Source: Collimonas fungivorans (lineage in GTDB: Bacteria; Pseudomonadota; Gammaproteobacteria; Burkholderiales; Burkholderiaceae_D). Taken from it: a stretch of 64,000 nucleotides of DNA. The stretch is from the NCBI RefSeq assembly GCF_001584145.1, contig NZ_CP013232.1, positions 1,860,001 through 1,924,000 on the forward strand. The letters run 5' to 3'. Numbering within the stretch: position 1 is the first letter of the stretch; each line of letters starts with the position of its first letter. A program made the translations under genes and the position numbers. The notes beneath the pieces are model-generated. The model searched no databases and was not told the origin of the DNA. It saw only the letters and a program-made list of their open reading frames with translations. Below are positions 36,975 through 43,227 of this stretch, piece by piece.

Positions 36975-37005
36975 TGAAAAAAGCCGCCAGAATCATCCGG
37001 CGGCT
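36975..37005 (-). terminator. Terminator of the minus-strand MHS transporter gene
   Basis: Read on the minus strand, AGCCGCC and GGCGGCT pair around a 10-nt loop and are followed by a T-run. It begins 49 bp after the stop codon at 37054. Confidence 0.85.
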
Positions 37006-37053
37006 CTTGTTGCGCTGCTCAGGCATAGCCGTAAGCATATGCCATATCGTTCA

Positions 37054-38739
37054 TTAGCGCTCGGCTTGGTAGATATCGTAGTCCTTGGTTTCCTTGACAA
37101 ACAGCATGCCGATCACGAAGGTGGCGACGGCAATGATGATCGGATACCACAGGCCGTAGTAGATATCGCCCTTGAACGCCACCAGGGCGAAGGCGGTGGT
37201 CGGCAGCAAGCCGCCGAACCAGCCGTTGCCGATGTGGTAAGGCATGGACATCGAGGTATAACGGATGCGGGTAGGGAACATTTCCACCAGCATCGCCGCG
37301 ATCGGGCCGTAGACCATGGTCACGTAGATCACCAGGATGAACAGCAGCAGCAGCACCATCGGCTTGTTCATCTGCTCCGGATCGGCCTTGCTTGGATAAC
37401 CCGCGCCCTTGATGTCGCCGGCCAGTTCAGCCGAGAACGCCTTGTCCTTGGCGGCGGCGTCTTCTTTCGACAAGCCCTTGGCGTCATACGAAGTCAGGAT
37501 CTTTTCGCCGATCTTGATGGTGGCCACCGAACCGGGAGCGCCGATGACGTTCTCGTAGTTCACCGAAGCCGCCGACAGCTTGGCTTTGGCGATATCGCAG
37601 GACGACGTGAATTTCTTGGTGCCGGTAGGATTGAACTGGAACTGGCAAGTGGCCGGATCGGCAGTGACGATCACCGGTGCGTTTTTCAGCGCGGCTTCCA
37701 GCGCCGGATTGGCGTAGTGGGTCAGGCCGGAAAAGATCGGGAAGTAGGTCAGCGCTGCAATCAGGCAGCCGGCCATGATGATCGGCTTGCGGCCGATCTT
37801 GTCGGACAGCGTGCCGAAGACCACGAAGAACGGCGTGGCCAGCAGCAGGGCCAGTGCGATCAGGATGTTGGCGGTCGACATATCCACCTTCAGCGATTGC
37901 GTCAGGAAGAACAGCGCATAGAACTGGCCGGTGTACCAGACCACGGCCTGGCCGGCGGTCAGGCCGATCAGGGCCAGGATCACCAGCTTCAGGTTTTTCC
38001 ATTGGCCGAAAGCTTCTGTCAGCGGCGCCTTGGAGGTCTTGCCTTCAGCTTTCATCTTGGCGAAAGCCGGCGATTCGTTCATCGACAGCCGGATCCAGAC
38101 CGATACCGCCAGCAAGACGATCGACACCAGGAAAGGAATGCGCCAGCCCCATGACGAAAACGCTTCTTCACCGACTGCGCTGCGCACCCCCAGGATCACC
38201 AGCAGCGACAGGAACAGGCCCAGCGTCGCGGTAGTCTGGATCCATGAAGTGAATGCACCGCGCTTGTCGTCCGGTGCATGCTCGGCGACATAGGTCGCCG
38301 CGCCGCCATACTCGCCGCCCAGCGCCAGGCCTTGCAGGATGCGCAGGGTGATCAGGATGATAGGAGCGGCAATGCCGATCGTGGCGTAGTTCGGCAGGAT
38401 GCCGACGATGAAGGTCGAGGCGCCCATGATCAGGATCGTCACCAGGAAGGTGAACTTGCGGCCGATCATGTCGCCCAGGCGGCCAAACACCAGCGCGCCG
38501 AAGGGCCGCACGATAAAGCCGGCGGCAAACGCCAGCAAGGCAAAGATGAAGCCGGTGTTTGGATCGGTGCCGGAGAAGAACTGCTTGGCGATGATGGCCG
38601 CCAGCGAACCGTACAGGTAAAAGTCATACCATTCGAATACGGTGCCCAGCGACGAGGCAAAAATGACTTTGCGCTCCTCCGGTGTGATGCCTCGTGCAGC
38701 AGGTTTAAGCCCGCCAGCGGTAGGTTGTGTTGTGGCCAT
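37054..38739 (-). CDS. MHS-family MFS transporter with large periplasmic insert
   Basis: A 561-residue membrane symporter of the metabolite:H+ symporter family. ASSLGTVFEWYDFYLYGSLA is the MHS helix-1 signature and GRLGDMIGRKFTFL the loop motif, repeated as GTLSDKIGRKPIIM. Between the seventh/eighth and later helices lies an insert of roughly 110 residues (about 350-455) with two cysteines (CQFQFNPTGTKKFTSSC) and charged segments, absent from ProP-like members. The protein is about 120 residues longer than the MHS protein at 31170. Substrate unknown. Confidence 0.85.
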   Translation of the reverse strand: MATTQPTAGGLKPAARGITPEERKVIFASSLGTVFEWYDFYLYGSLAAIIAKQFFSGTDPNTGFIFALLAFAAGFIVRPFGALVFGRLGDMIGRKFTFLVTILIMGASTFIVGILPNYATIGIAAPIILITLRILQGLALGGEYGGAATYVAEHAPDDKRGAFTSWIQTTATLGLFLSLLVILGVRSAVGEEAFSSWGWRIPFLVSIVLLAVSVWIRLSMNESPAFAKMKAEGKTSKAPLTEAFGQWKNLKLVILALIGLTAGQAVVWYTGQFYALFFLTQSLKVDMSTANILIALALLLATPFFVVFGTLSDKIGRKPIIMAGCLIAALTYFPIFSGLTHYANPALEAALKNAPVIVTADPATCQFQFNPTGTKKFTSSCDIAKAKLSAASVNYENVIGAPGSVATIKIGEKILTSYDAKGLSKEDAAAKDKAFSAELAGDIKGAGYPSKADPEQMNKPMVLLLLFILVIYVTMVYGPIAAMLVEMFPTRIRYTSMSMPYHIGNGWFGGLLPTTAFALVAFKGDIYYGLWYPIIIAVATFVIGMLFVKETKDYDIYQAER

Positions 38740-38919
38740 GCCGGTCTCCTTGATTATTTATATTTGGTACAGCTGAGTTGGAGTGTGCAGCCAAAACCTT
38801 ACGCGGGACTTGCTTGAAACTTACGAGAAACTTACGTGGTGGAAATGCTCAAAGGGAAAAGTTGCTACCTGTTAACAATAACAGCTGTGCAGGCCTGCCG
38901 GGAACGCTACAATGGCTAC

Positions 38920-38983
38920 GTCTTCTACAACTCTCCCGAGTTTGGATTCAGCCCGTGACCGCAAGGTTCACGGGCTTTTTTTT
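38920..38983 (+). ncRNA. Small-RNA-like unit, family copy 1
   Basis: A 64-nt unit starting GTCTTCTACAACTCTCCCGA and ending in a terminator, GCCCGTGA / TCACGGGC enclosing CC-GCAA-GG, then eight T. A -10-like TACAAT ends 6 bp before the presumed start. No plus-strand gene lies upstream for it to terminate. It shares its layout, TTTGGATTCAGCCCG core and CCGCAAGG cap with the units at 42471 and 42849. Confidence 0.6.
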
Positions 38984-39011
38984 GCTGGTCCGGCATAGGT
39001 AAAACCGGCAG

Positions 39012-39044
39012 TTGTCATGGCGCAGTCATGCCGCTGTCATGTTA
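39012..39044 (+). promoter_or_regulatory. PHO-box-like array, three 11-bp units
   Basis: TTGTCAT (39012), CAGTCAT (39023) and CTGTCAT (39034) occur at exact 11-bp spacing, each followed by a 4-bp spacer. The PhoB consensus is 11-bp direct repeats of CTGTCAT plus four bases. The third unit matches 7/7 and the others 6/7. A -10-like TAGCAT (39051-39056) follows at the distance usual for PhoB-activated promoters. The first feature downstream is a noncoding terminator at 39179. Confidence 0.55.
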
Positions 39045-39178
39045 GGCGGGTAGCATACGAGGTGTTGATTTAGTGCTCACTTATAAAGCCCGGCCAGGGT
39101 TTTTCGAAGAGTGTTTTGCCATCAGCAGGTTGGCCGGTAGCCTCGATCACCGGCACCAGTTTTGTTGCATCCAGATTA

Positions 39179-39207
39179 ACCCGCTGCCGCAAGGTGCGCG
39201 GGTTTTT
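39179..39207 (+). terminator. GNRA-capped terminator hairpin
   Basis: ACCCGC (39179-39184) pairs with GCGGGT (39198-39203) with an inner CC-GCAA-GG cap, then five T. The preceding TTTTGTTGCATCCAGATTAA is a diverged version of the TTTGGATTCA core of the small-RNA-like family, so it may end a fourth member. Confidence 0.7.
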
Positions 39208-39325
39208 CGTTTTCGGGCCGTTATAATGTTTTGTCCACACGCCACAGCCGTTTATCCCGGAAACCCATGCAAATTCCTGCTGATGATTTGAGCCAGATTG
39301 TTTTGCCGGAAATGCCCGAATCGAT

Positions 39326-39967
39326 TTGCCGGCCGGCTTGCGTTATACGGTCGACGCCGCTCAACTGGAGCGGCTGCAGGCCAGCGGCATTGTCTTGCCG
39401 GATACCCTGGGGCGCGCGGTGCTGAAACGCCAGGTGGAGTTCGCCGCCGGCAGGTTCTGCGCCCGCGAGGCGCTGCAAAAGCTCGGCCACGACAGCCAGG
39501 CGACGCTCGCCATCGGCCAGCATCGGGCGCCGCTGTGGCCCGCCGGCTACCTGGGCTCGATCAGCCACGGCGACGGCCTGGCGCTTGCGGTCGCGGCCAG
39601 CACCCGGGATTGGCGCGGGCTGGGCATCGATATTGAACGGATCCTCACCGACGAGGCGGCACGGCCGCTGCACGAACATCTGATGAAGGCGCCGGAGCTG
39701 GCTATAGGCGAAGCTGCCGGCCTGGCTCTCGGAGAATGGCTGAGCCTGGTTTTTTCGGCCAAGGAAAGCCTGTTCAAGGCGCTTTATCCTTTTGTCGGGC
39801 GTTATTTCGATTTCCTCGACGCCGAAGTGTGCGAATTGCAAGAGCGGCAATCCTGCATCACGCTGAGGCTGGCGCTTACCTTGTCGCCGTCATGCGTCAA
39901 AGGCAGCCTGTACGACGTCCGCTACAGTTATTTTCCCGGCAATGTAGCGACGCTGTGCCTGCTCTGA
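39326..39967 (+). CDS. 4'-phosphopantetheinyl transferase, EntD/Sfp-like; probable N-terminal frameshift
   Basis: A 213-residue enzyme that transfers the phosphopantetheine arm of CoA to carrier proteins. Core motifs: GSISHGDGLALAVAA, GLGIDIERIL (Mg-binding Asp and Glu) and LVFSAKESLFKALYP (the K-E-x-x-x-K box). The open frame starts at TTG 39326. An ATG at 39267 with a GGAAA ribosome site begins MQIPADDLSQIVLPEMPESI in another frame. Adding one T to the TTT run near 39325-39327 joins it to LPAGLRYTVDA, giving a longer, more natural N-terminus. The true gene therefore probably spans 39267-39967. No polyketide or NRPS genes are in view. Confidence 0.8.
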   Translation: MPAGLRYTVDAAQLERLQASGIVLPDTLGRAVLKRQVEFAAGRFCAREALQKLGHDSQATLAIGQHRAPLWPAGYLGSISHGDGLALAVAASTRDWRGLGIDIERILTDEAARPLHEHLMKAPELAIGEAAGLALGEWLSLVFSAKESLFKALYPFVGRYFDFLDAEVCELQERQSCITLRLALTLSPSCVKGSLYDVRYSYFPGNVATLCLL

Positions 39968-40043
39968 CAGCCGCGGCAATTGGCGCCAGGCACTGGATAT
40001 TTGCGGGGCGGCATCTATAATAAAAAGTCTTCTGGAGGGTTTT

Positions 40044-40292
40044 ATGAAGGCTGCCAAGATCATCGAGATGTGGGGTAGGGCAAGTCGCCAGGTACCGCTC
40101 ACCAGCGACGACGATATCGTACAGATGTTTGCCAACGAAATCGCAAAATTGTCTTACAAGCTGACAGAGGAAGAACTTTACCGGCTGATCGCGGTGGGGG
40201 CGCTGGTTTACCAGCGTGGTTTCCGCGAATTCGACGGCAACATCATGGCGGACCTGCTGATCAGGACTTTGCGCGACGGTGGGCGAGCGTAG
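40044..40292 (+). CDS. Small hypothetical protein
   Basis: An 82-residue soluble, helix-rich protein (MKAAKIIEMWGRASRQVPLT) with an acidic middle (TSDDDIVQMFANEIAKL, LTEEELYRLIAVGAL). A strong ribosome site (TGGAGGG) precedes the ATG and a terminator hairpin follows 40 bp after the stop, so it looks like a genuine single-gene unit. I do not recognise a family. Confidence 0.7.
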   Translation: MKAAKIIEMWGRASRQVPLTSDDDIVQMFANEIAKLSYKLTEEELYRLIAVGALVYQRGFREFDGNIMADLLIRTLRDGGRA

Positions 40293-40332
40293 GGCGGATC
40301 CGGTTCCGATACATTCCCGTTTCTCCAATAAA

Positions 40333-40367
40333 AAAGCCTGCTTCCTCATCGGTCGCAGGCTTTCAGA
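40333..40367 (+). terminator. Terminator-like hairpin
   Basis: AAAGCCTGC (40333-40341) pairs with GCAGGCTTT (40355-40363). The loop TTCCTCATCGGTC closely resembles that of the hairpin at 42755-42783 (TTACCTCACGGTC), so the two are probably related copies. It can end the 82-residue gene and, read in reverse with its A-tract, the opposite small gene. Confidence 0.7.
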
Positions 40368-40382
40368 ATGTTGGCTAAAGCT

Positions 40383-40415
40383 TAGACGGGGTCGCCTAGA
40401 CGGGATCGCCTAGAC
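40383..40415. repeat. Tandem 14-bp units at a small gene's stop codon
   Basis: TAGACGGGGTCGCC (40383-40396) and TAGACGGGATCGCC (40397-40410) differ by one base and are followed by a partial third unit TAGAC. The array begins at the stop codon of the minus-strand 73-residue gene, similar to the duplication at the purT end. Confidence 0.8.
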
Positions 40416-40631
40416 CCGTACGATTTTTTCGCCGGTCTGGTCAATCACGAATTTTCCTTCCGCATACGGAGTCAGCGCACGTCCGTCCGCCAGCTTGTAG
40501 ATTTCACGTCCCGGCAGGGAAGCGACGGTGCCGTTTGCTGCAGCCCTTTCAATTGAGTCTTTATAGCACTCGACATGATAGGCGTTCCCTGTTTCTTTGC
40601 CTTTGGCGTCGAATTTTTCTGTTAAATCCAT
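40410..40631 (-). CDS. Small hypothetical protein
   Basis: A 73-residue soluble protein (MDLTEKFDAKGKETGNAYHV) with mixed charge; LADGRALTPYAEGKF and DQTGEKIVRV suggest a small beta structure. A good ribosome site (AAGGAGA) precedes the ATG. I do not recognise a family. Its stop codon begins the tandem 14-bp array. Confidence 0.7.
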   Translation of the reverse strand: MDLTEKFDAKGKETGNAYHVECYKDSIERAAANGTVASLPGREIYKLADGRALTPYAEGKFVIDQTGEKIVRV

Positions 40632-40820
40632 AAAATGTCTCCTTGTGCGCGAGGTTGGAATACCTGCGGTAACGATACCAGATTTTATTTAACGGCGGAG
40701 TAATCAATCCACTGTAATCAATGCGCCGCGCCCTCCGCTTTGCTGCTGGCGATTGCCGCTATCCTCGGCGGCGCGTACCATGAGGGTCTCAGCAAGGCAA
40801 ATTCTACAGAGGAAGCAGTA

Positions 40821-41183
40821 ATGAACGACGGTTTGACAAGAGATGAATACGACGCCCTGGAACAGATCCGCAAGGGCGCGCACGGCAGGGTGACTGCTTG
40901 CGTGGCAAGGAACACCAAGCGCCTGGCCGGACTCAAGTACATTGCATATGAAAAGAACGGCGGCCTGTCATTGACCGAGAAAGGGCAGCAGACCCTGTTC
41001 ATCAGGAATTGCATTGAAGGCCTGCGCGCGGTGGCCAGCGATCCTGGCGCCAAGCTGGCGGCTGACGTCGCCATGTTCCTCGGCAAAAAAGGGCATGTCA
41101 GCGCCCGGCCTGCCGGCGACGGTTACGATATCACCGAAAAAGGGCGCGAATCCCTGGCGGATATCGATTCTTCGGCGGCTTGA
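40821..41183 (+). CDS. Hypothetical protein with two winged-helix-like repeats
   Basis: A 120-residue protein (MNDGLTRDEYDALEQIRKGA). The phrases GLSLTEKGQQTL (about 57-68) and GYDITEKGRESL (about 102-113) repeat the wing-plus-TEKG ending common in winged-helix DNA-binding domains, and helical segments precede each. A DNA-binding role is possible but unproven. The ATG at 40821 follows AGAGGAAG; the frame opens upstream at 40740 without a better start. Confidence 0.65.
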   Translation: MNDGLTRDEYDALEQIRKGAHGRVTACVARNTKRLAGLKYIAYEKNGGLSLTEKGQQTLFIRNCIEGLRAVASDPGAKLAADVAMFLGKKGHVSARPAGDGYDITEKGRESLADIDSSAA

Positions 41184-41283
41184 GCGGCCATACCGGCGCG
41201 GCACAGCTTATGCTCGTGGTATCAAGTTTGTGCGCTTAGTAAAAAATCATATAAATCAAACACTTGATTAAAATTCTTGATGG

Positions 41284-41318
41284 TTATCCACAGGACTGTC
41301 CACAATTTCTGTGGGTAA
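41284..41318. promoter_or_regulatory. Cluster of DnaA-box-like sequences
   Basis: A perfect DnaA box TTATCCACA (41284-41292), a 7/9 match CTGTCCACA (41296-41304) and an inverted 8/9 match TGTGGGTAA (41310-41318). GTTATCCACAG and CTGTGGGTAAC also form an imperfect 11-bp dyad. A 70-bp AT-rich stretch lies just upstream (about 41225-41280). It precedes the oxidoreductase gene by 35 bp, so DnaA-dependent regulation is possible. Confidence 0.5.
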
Positions 41319-41352
41319 CTTTCGGTCCATCATGCAATTGAAAGAGAAACCC

Positions 41353-42393
41353 ATGTTGAACATAGGCCTATTAGGCTACGGCTTTGCCGGCGCCACTTTC
41401 CACGCACCGCTGATCGGGCATTCCGGCCGCACCGCGCTCGGCGCGATCGCCAGCAGCCAGGCCGAGGCCGCCGCCCAGGCTTGGCCAGAGGCGCGCATCG
41501 TTGCCGATCTCGACGCCTTGCTGGCCGATGGCGGACTCGACTGCATCGTGATCGCGACGCCGAACGATACCCATTTTGAATTCGCCCGGCGCACGCTGGC
41601 TGCCGGCAAGCATGTGGTGGTCGACAAGCCGGTCACCCTGAGCGCGCAAGAGGCGCGCATCCTGGCGCGCACGGCAGCCGACAGCAAGCTGTTGCTGGCG
41701 CCGTTCCATAACCGGCGCTGGGATGGCGATTTCCGCACCGTGCAGGCGCTGATCGCCAGCGGCCGGCTGGGCCACGTCACGCATTTCGAGTCGCATTTCG
41801 ACCGTTTCCGGCCCGCGGTGCGGCAGCGCTGGCGCGAAGACGCCTCAAACGGTGGCGGCCTGCTGTATGACCTTGGGCCGCACCTGGTCGACCAGGCACT
41901 GACATTGTTTGGCGCCCCGCAAAACGTCAGCGCGACTATCGGCACCTACCGCGAACACGCCAAGGCTGACGATTATGTCCACTTGCAGCTGGGCTATGCG
42001 GACAAGCAGGTGGTATTGCATGCCAGCGCCCTGAGCGCGCTGGAGGCGCCGCGTTTCACGATCCACGGCCGCCGCGGCAGTTATCTGAAAACCGGGCTCG
42101 ACAGCCAGGAAGACCAGCTCAAGGCTGGTTTGCGCCCCGGACATCCGGGCTGGGCCAAAAACCCGCCGGGCTTGATTCGCGAAGTCGACGGCGAACTTGA
42201 CCTGCGTGGCGAACTGGCCACCCTGGATGGCGCTTACGTGGAATTTTACCGGGCCCTGGCTGCCTCGATCCAGGAAGGCGCGCCGTTTCCGGTCACTGTG
42301 GACGCCGCGGTCGACGTCGCCGAAATCCTCGAGCTGGCGCGCCAAAGCGCCACGGAAGGGCGCCGCCTGCCTTATGTGGCGACTGGATGGTAG
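41353..42393 (+). CDS. Gfo/Idh/MocA-family oxidoreductase
   Basis: A 346-residue NAD(P)-dependent dehydrogenase. The Rossmann motif is IGLLGYGFAGATFHAPLI near the N-terminus. VVDKPVTLSAQEARIL (E-K-P-like) and RRWDGDFRTVQALI follow, and GGGLLYDLGPHLVDQALTLFG carries the conserved D-x-x-x-H active-site segment. It resembles E. coli YdgJ/YhhX-type proteins acting on sugars or inositols. ATG 41353 follows GAGAAA. It is followed by a small-RNA-like unit rather than an obvious own terminator. Confidence 0.88.
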   Translation: MLNIGLLGYGFAGATFHAPLIGHSGRTALGAIASSQAEAAAQAWPEARIVADLDALLADGGLDCIVIATPNDTHFEFARRTLAAGKHVVVDKPVTLSAQEARILARTAADSKLLLAPFHNRRWDGDFRTVQALIASGRLGHVTHFESHFDRFRPAVRQRWREDASNGGGLLYDLGPHLVDQALTLFGAPQNVSATIGTYREHAKADDYVHLQLGYADKQVVLHASALSALEAPRFTIHGRRGSYLKTGLDSQEDQLKAGLRPGHPGWAKNPPGLIREVDGELDLRGELATLDGAYVEFYRALAASIQEGAPFPVTVDAAVDVAEILELARQSATEGRRLPYVATGW

Positions 42394-42433
42394 CGCTATC
42401 ATCCTGGTGAATAACTGTTATGCGTTAAATAAA

Positions 42434-42463
42434 TTGGCTGTCCCCGGGCCGGGTCTATATAGT
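42434..42463 (+). promoter_or_regulatory. Promoter of small-RNA-like copy 2
   Basis: TTGGCT (42434-42439) and TATAGT (42458-42463) are 18 bp apart; TATATA (42456-42461) is an alternative -10 at 16 bp. The presumed start G is 42471. Confidence 0.55.
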
Positions 42464-42470
42464 TGCACCT

Positions 42471-42537
42471 GTCTCCTCCAACACCTCCCAAGGTTTGGAT
42501 TCAAGCCCGCGCCGCAAGGTCTCGCGGGCTTTTTTTT
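42471..42537 (+). ncRNA. Small-RNA-like unit, family copy 2
   Basis: A 67-nt unit starting GTCTCCTCCAACACCTCCCA. The 5' part can form a hairpin (TCCAA..ACC with GGT..TTGGA) exposing a C-rich loop. The terminator is GCCCGCG / CGCGGGC around CC-GCAA-GG, then eight T. CTCCTCC is complementary to Shine-Dalgarno sequence. It is near-identical to copy 3 (42849) and close to copy 1 (38920). Confidence 0.65.
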
Positions 42538-42591
42538 GCCTGCGGGATTTGTGGCGATGTGGTGTAAATACACACGGCCTTTGGCTTTAGC

Positions 42592-42620
42592 TTGCATTTC
42601 CTGAAAGTTCTGTGTATAAT
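42592..42620 (+). promoter_or_regulatory. Strong sigma70-like promoter without a downstream gene
   Basis: TTGCAT (42592-42597) and a perfect TATAAT (42615-42620) with 17-bp spacing, one of the best-looking promoters in the window. It leads into noncoding DNA that ends in a terminator. Confidence 0.75.
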
Positions 42621-42626
42621 TCAGAA

Positions 42627-42787
42627 ATTGCCTGTCGCATATCAAGTAATTCAATGCGATCCGGGCCAATACAAGAGTAGATTCGTTACACGTCGGGGCC
42701 ACTTTCCAGATAGGACTGGGTTTCGGGAATCTTCTCCTGTATTGAAGAATATGAAAACCTGCTTACCTCACGGTCGCAGGTTTTTTT
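42627..42787 (+). ncRNA. Probable noncoding RNA of about 160 nt
   Basis: Bounded by the promoter at 42592-42620 and the terminator AAACCTGC (42755-42762) / GCAGGTTT (42776-42783) with seven T. The longest ATG reading inside is eight codons. A TCTTC..GAAGA hairpin near 42730-42750 exposes TCCTG. The terminator loop resembles that at 40333-40363. Confidence 0.6.
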
Positions 42788-42813
42788 GCGTCTGGTACCG
42801 TATTTTTACTATA

Positions 42814-42842
42814 TTGCGGTGCGCCATATTTCACCTTATAGT
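42814..42842 (+). promoter_or_regulatory. Promoter of small-RNA-like copy 3
   Basis: TTGCGG (42814-42819) and TATAGT (42837-42842) with exactly 17-bp spacing, placing the start at about G42849. Confidence 0.6.
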
Positions 42843-42848
42843 GGATTT

Positions 42849-42912
42849 GTCTCCTCCAACCCCCTATGGTTTGGATTCAGCCCGCGCCGCAAGGCTCTGC
42901 GGGCTTTTTTTT
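42849..42912 (+). ncRNA. Small-RNA-like unit, family copy 3
   Basis: A 64-nt unit starting GTCTCCTCCAACCCCCTATG, followed by the core GGTTTGGATTCAGCCCGCG and a terminator around CC-GCAA-GG with eight T. It differs from copy 2 mainly in the loop of the first hairpin. The preceding element is another terminator (42787), so this unit cannot be ending an upstream gene's transcript. Confidence 0.65.
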
Positions 42913-43008
42913 GTCCGTCGGAAAAGAGAAATCAAGCCAGCCTAGGTATCGGCATTTGTTGGCAGGTAGTGACGTTAACTTTCACGCATCGCAGTTGCCT
43001 ATATCGCT

Positions 43009-43167
43009 TCACTGGTGCGGCTTGGTCGTCCGGCTGCGTTGCAATCGGGCGTCGGAACGGACGTTGCGGTTGTAGCTCGACAGGAAACCGCGTGTCTTGA
43101 GTTCCTTGTGCAGCAGGAAAGCGGCGAGCAGGGCGGCAAAAGTGATGGAGGCGAGGATGATTAACAT
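43009..43167 (-). CDS. Small membrane protein, 52 residues
   Basis: ATG at 43167 opens a 52-codon frame reading MLIILASITFAALLAAFLLH (one transmembrane helix), followed by a basic cytoplasmic tail with KELKTRGFLSSYNRNVRSD and many Arg. The stop is at 43009-43011. The ribosome site is weak (AAAGA). The anchor-plus-basic-tail design and the codon pattern make it a plausible real gene, possibly in an operon after the LysR gene 60 bp upstream. Confidence 0.55.
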   Translation of the reverse strand: MLIILASITFAALLAAFLLHKELKTRGFLSSYNRNVRSDARLQRSRTTKPHQ

Positions 43168-43227
43168 TTTTTGTCTATCTTTCGAGTGATACCCGATAGC
43201 AGCAAAATTCGCGCCAGCTATGCCGTT

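Larger units (their letters stand above)
38740..39266. other. 527-bp gene-free region with regulatory-RNA-like units
   Basis: No protein gene is credible here. It contains two direct copies of GAAACTTACG near 38815-38835, small-RNA-like unit 1 (38920-38983), a three-unit PHO-box-like array (39012-39044), and a second GNRA-capped terminator (39179-39207). A TATAAT (39222-39227) lies in front of the phosphopantetheinyl transferase gene. Confidence 0.6.
42394..43008. other. 615-bp gene-free region with three promoter-terminator units
   Basis: No protein gene is supported. The region is filled by three consecutive short transcription units: promoter 42434-42463 with RNA 42471-42537, promoter 42592-42620 with RNA about 42627-42787, and promoter 42814-42842 with RNA 42849-42912. 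GTGTA-AA-TACAC (42562-42573) is a small dyad between the first and second. About 42913-43008 shows nothing clear. Confidence 0.65.

Noticed and set aside
39073..39291. 72-codon plus-strand frame across the 39.1-kb noncoding region
   Set aside because: No ribosome site, crosses a terminator and has no family resemblance.
41225..41318. Chromosomal replication origin
   Set aside because: Only three DnaA-like boxes, and no dnaA, dnaN, rpmH, gidA or parAB nearby.
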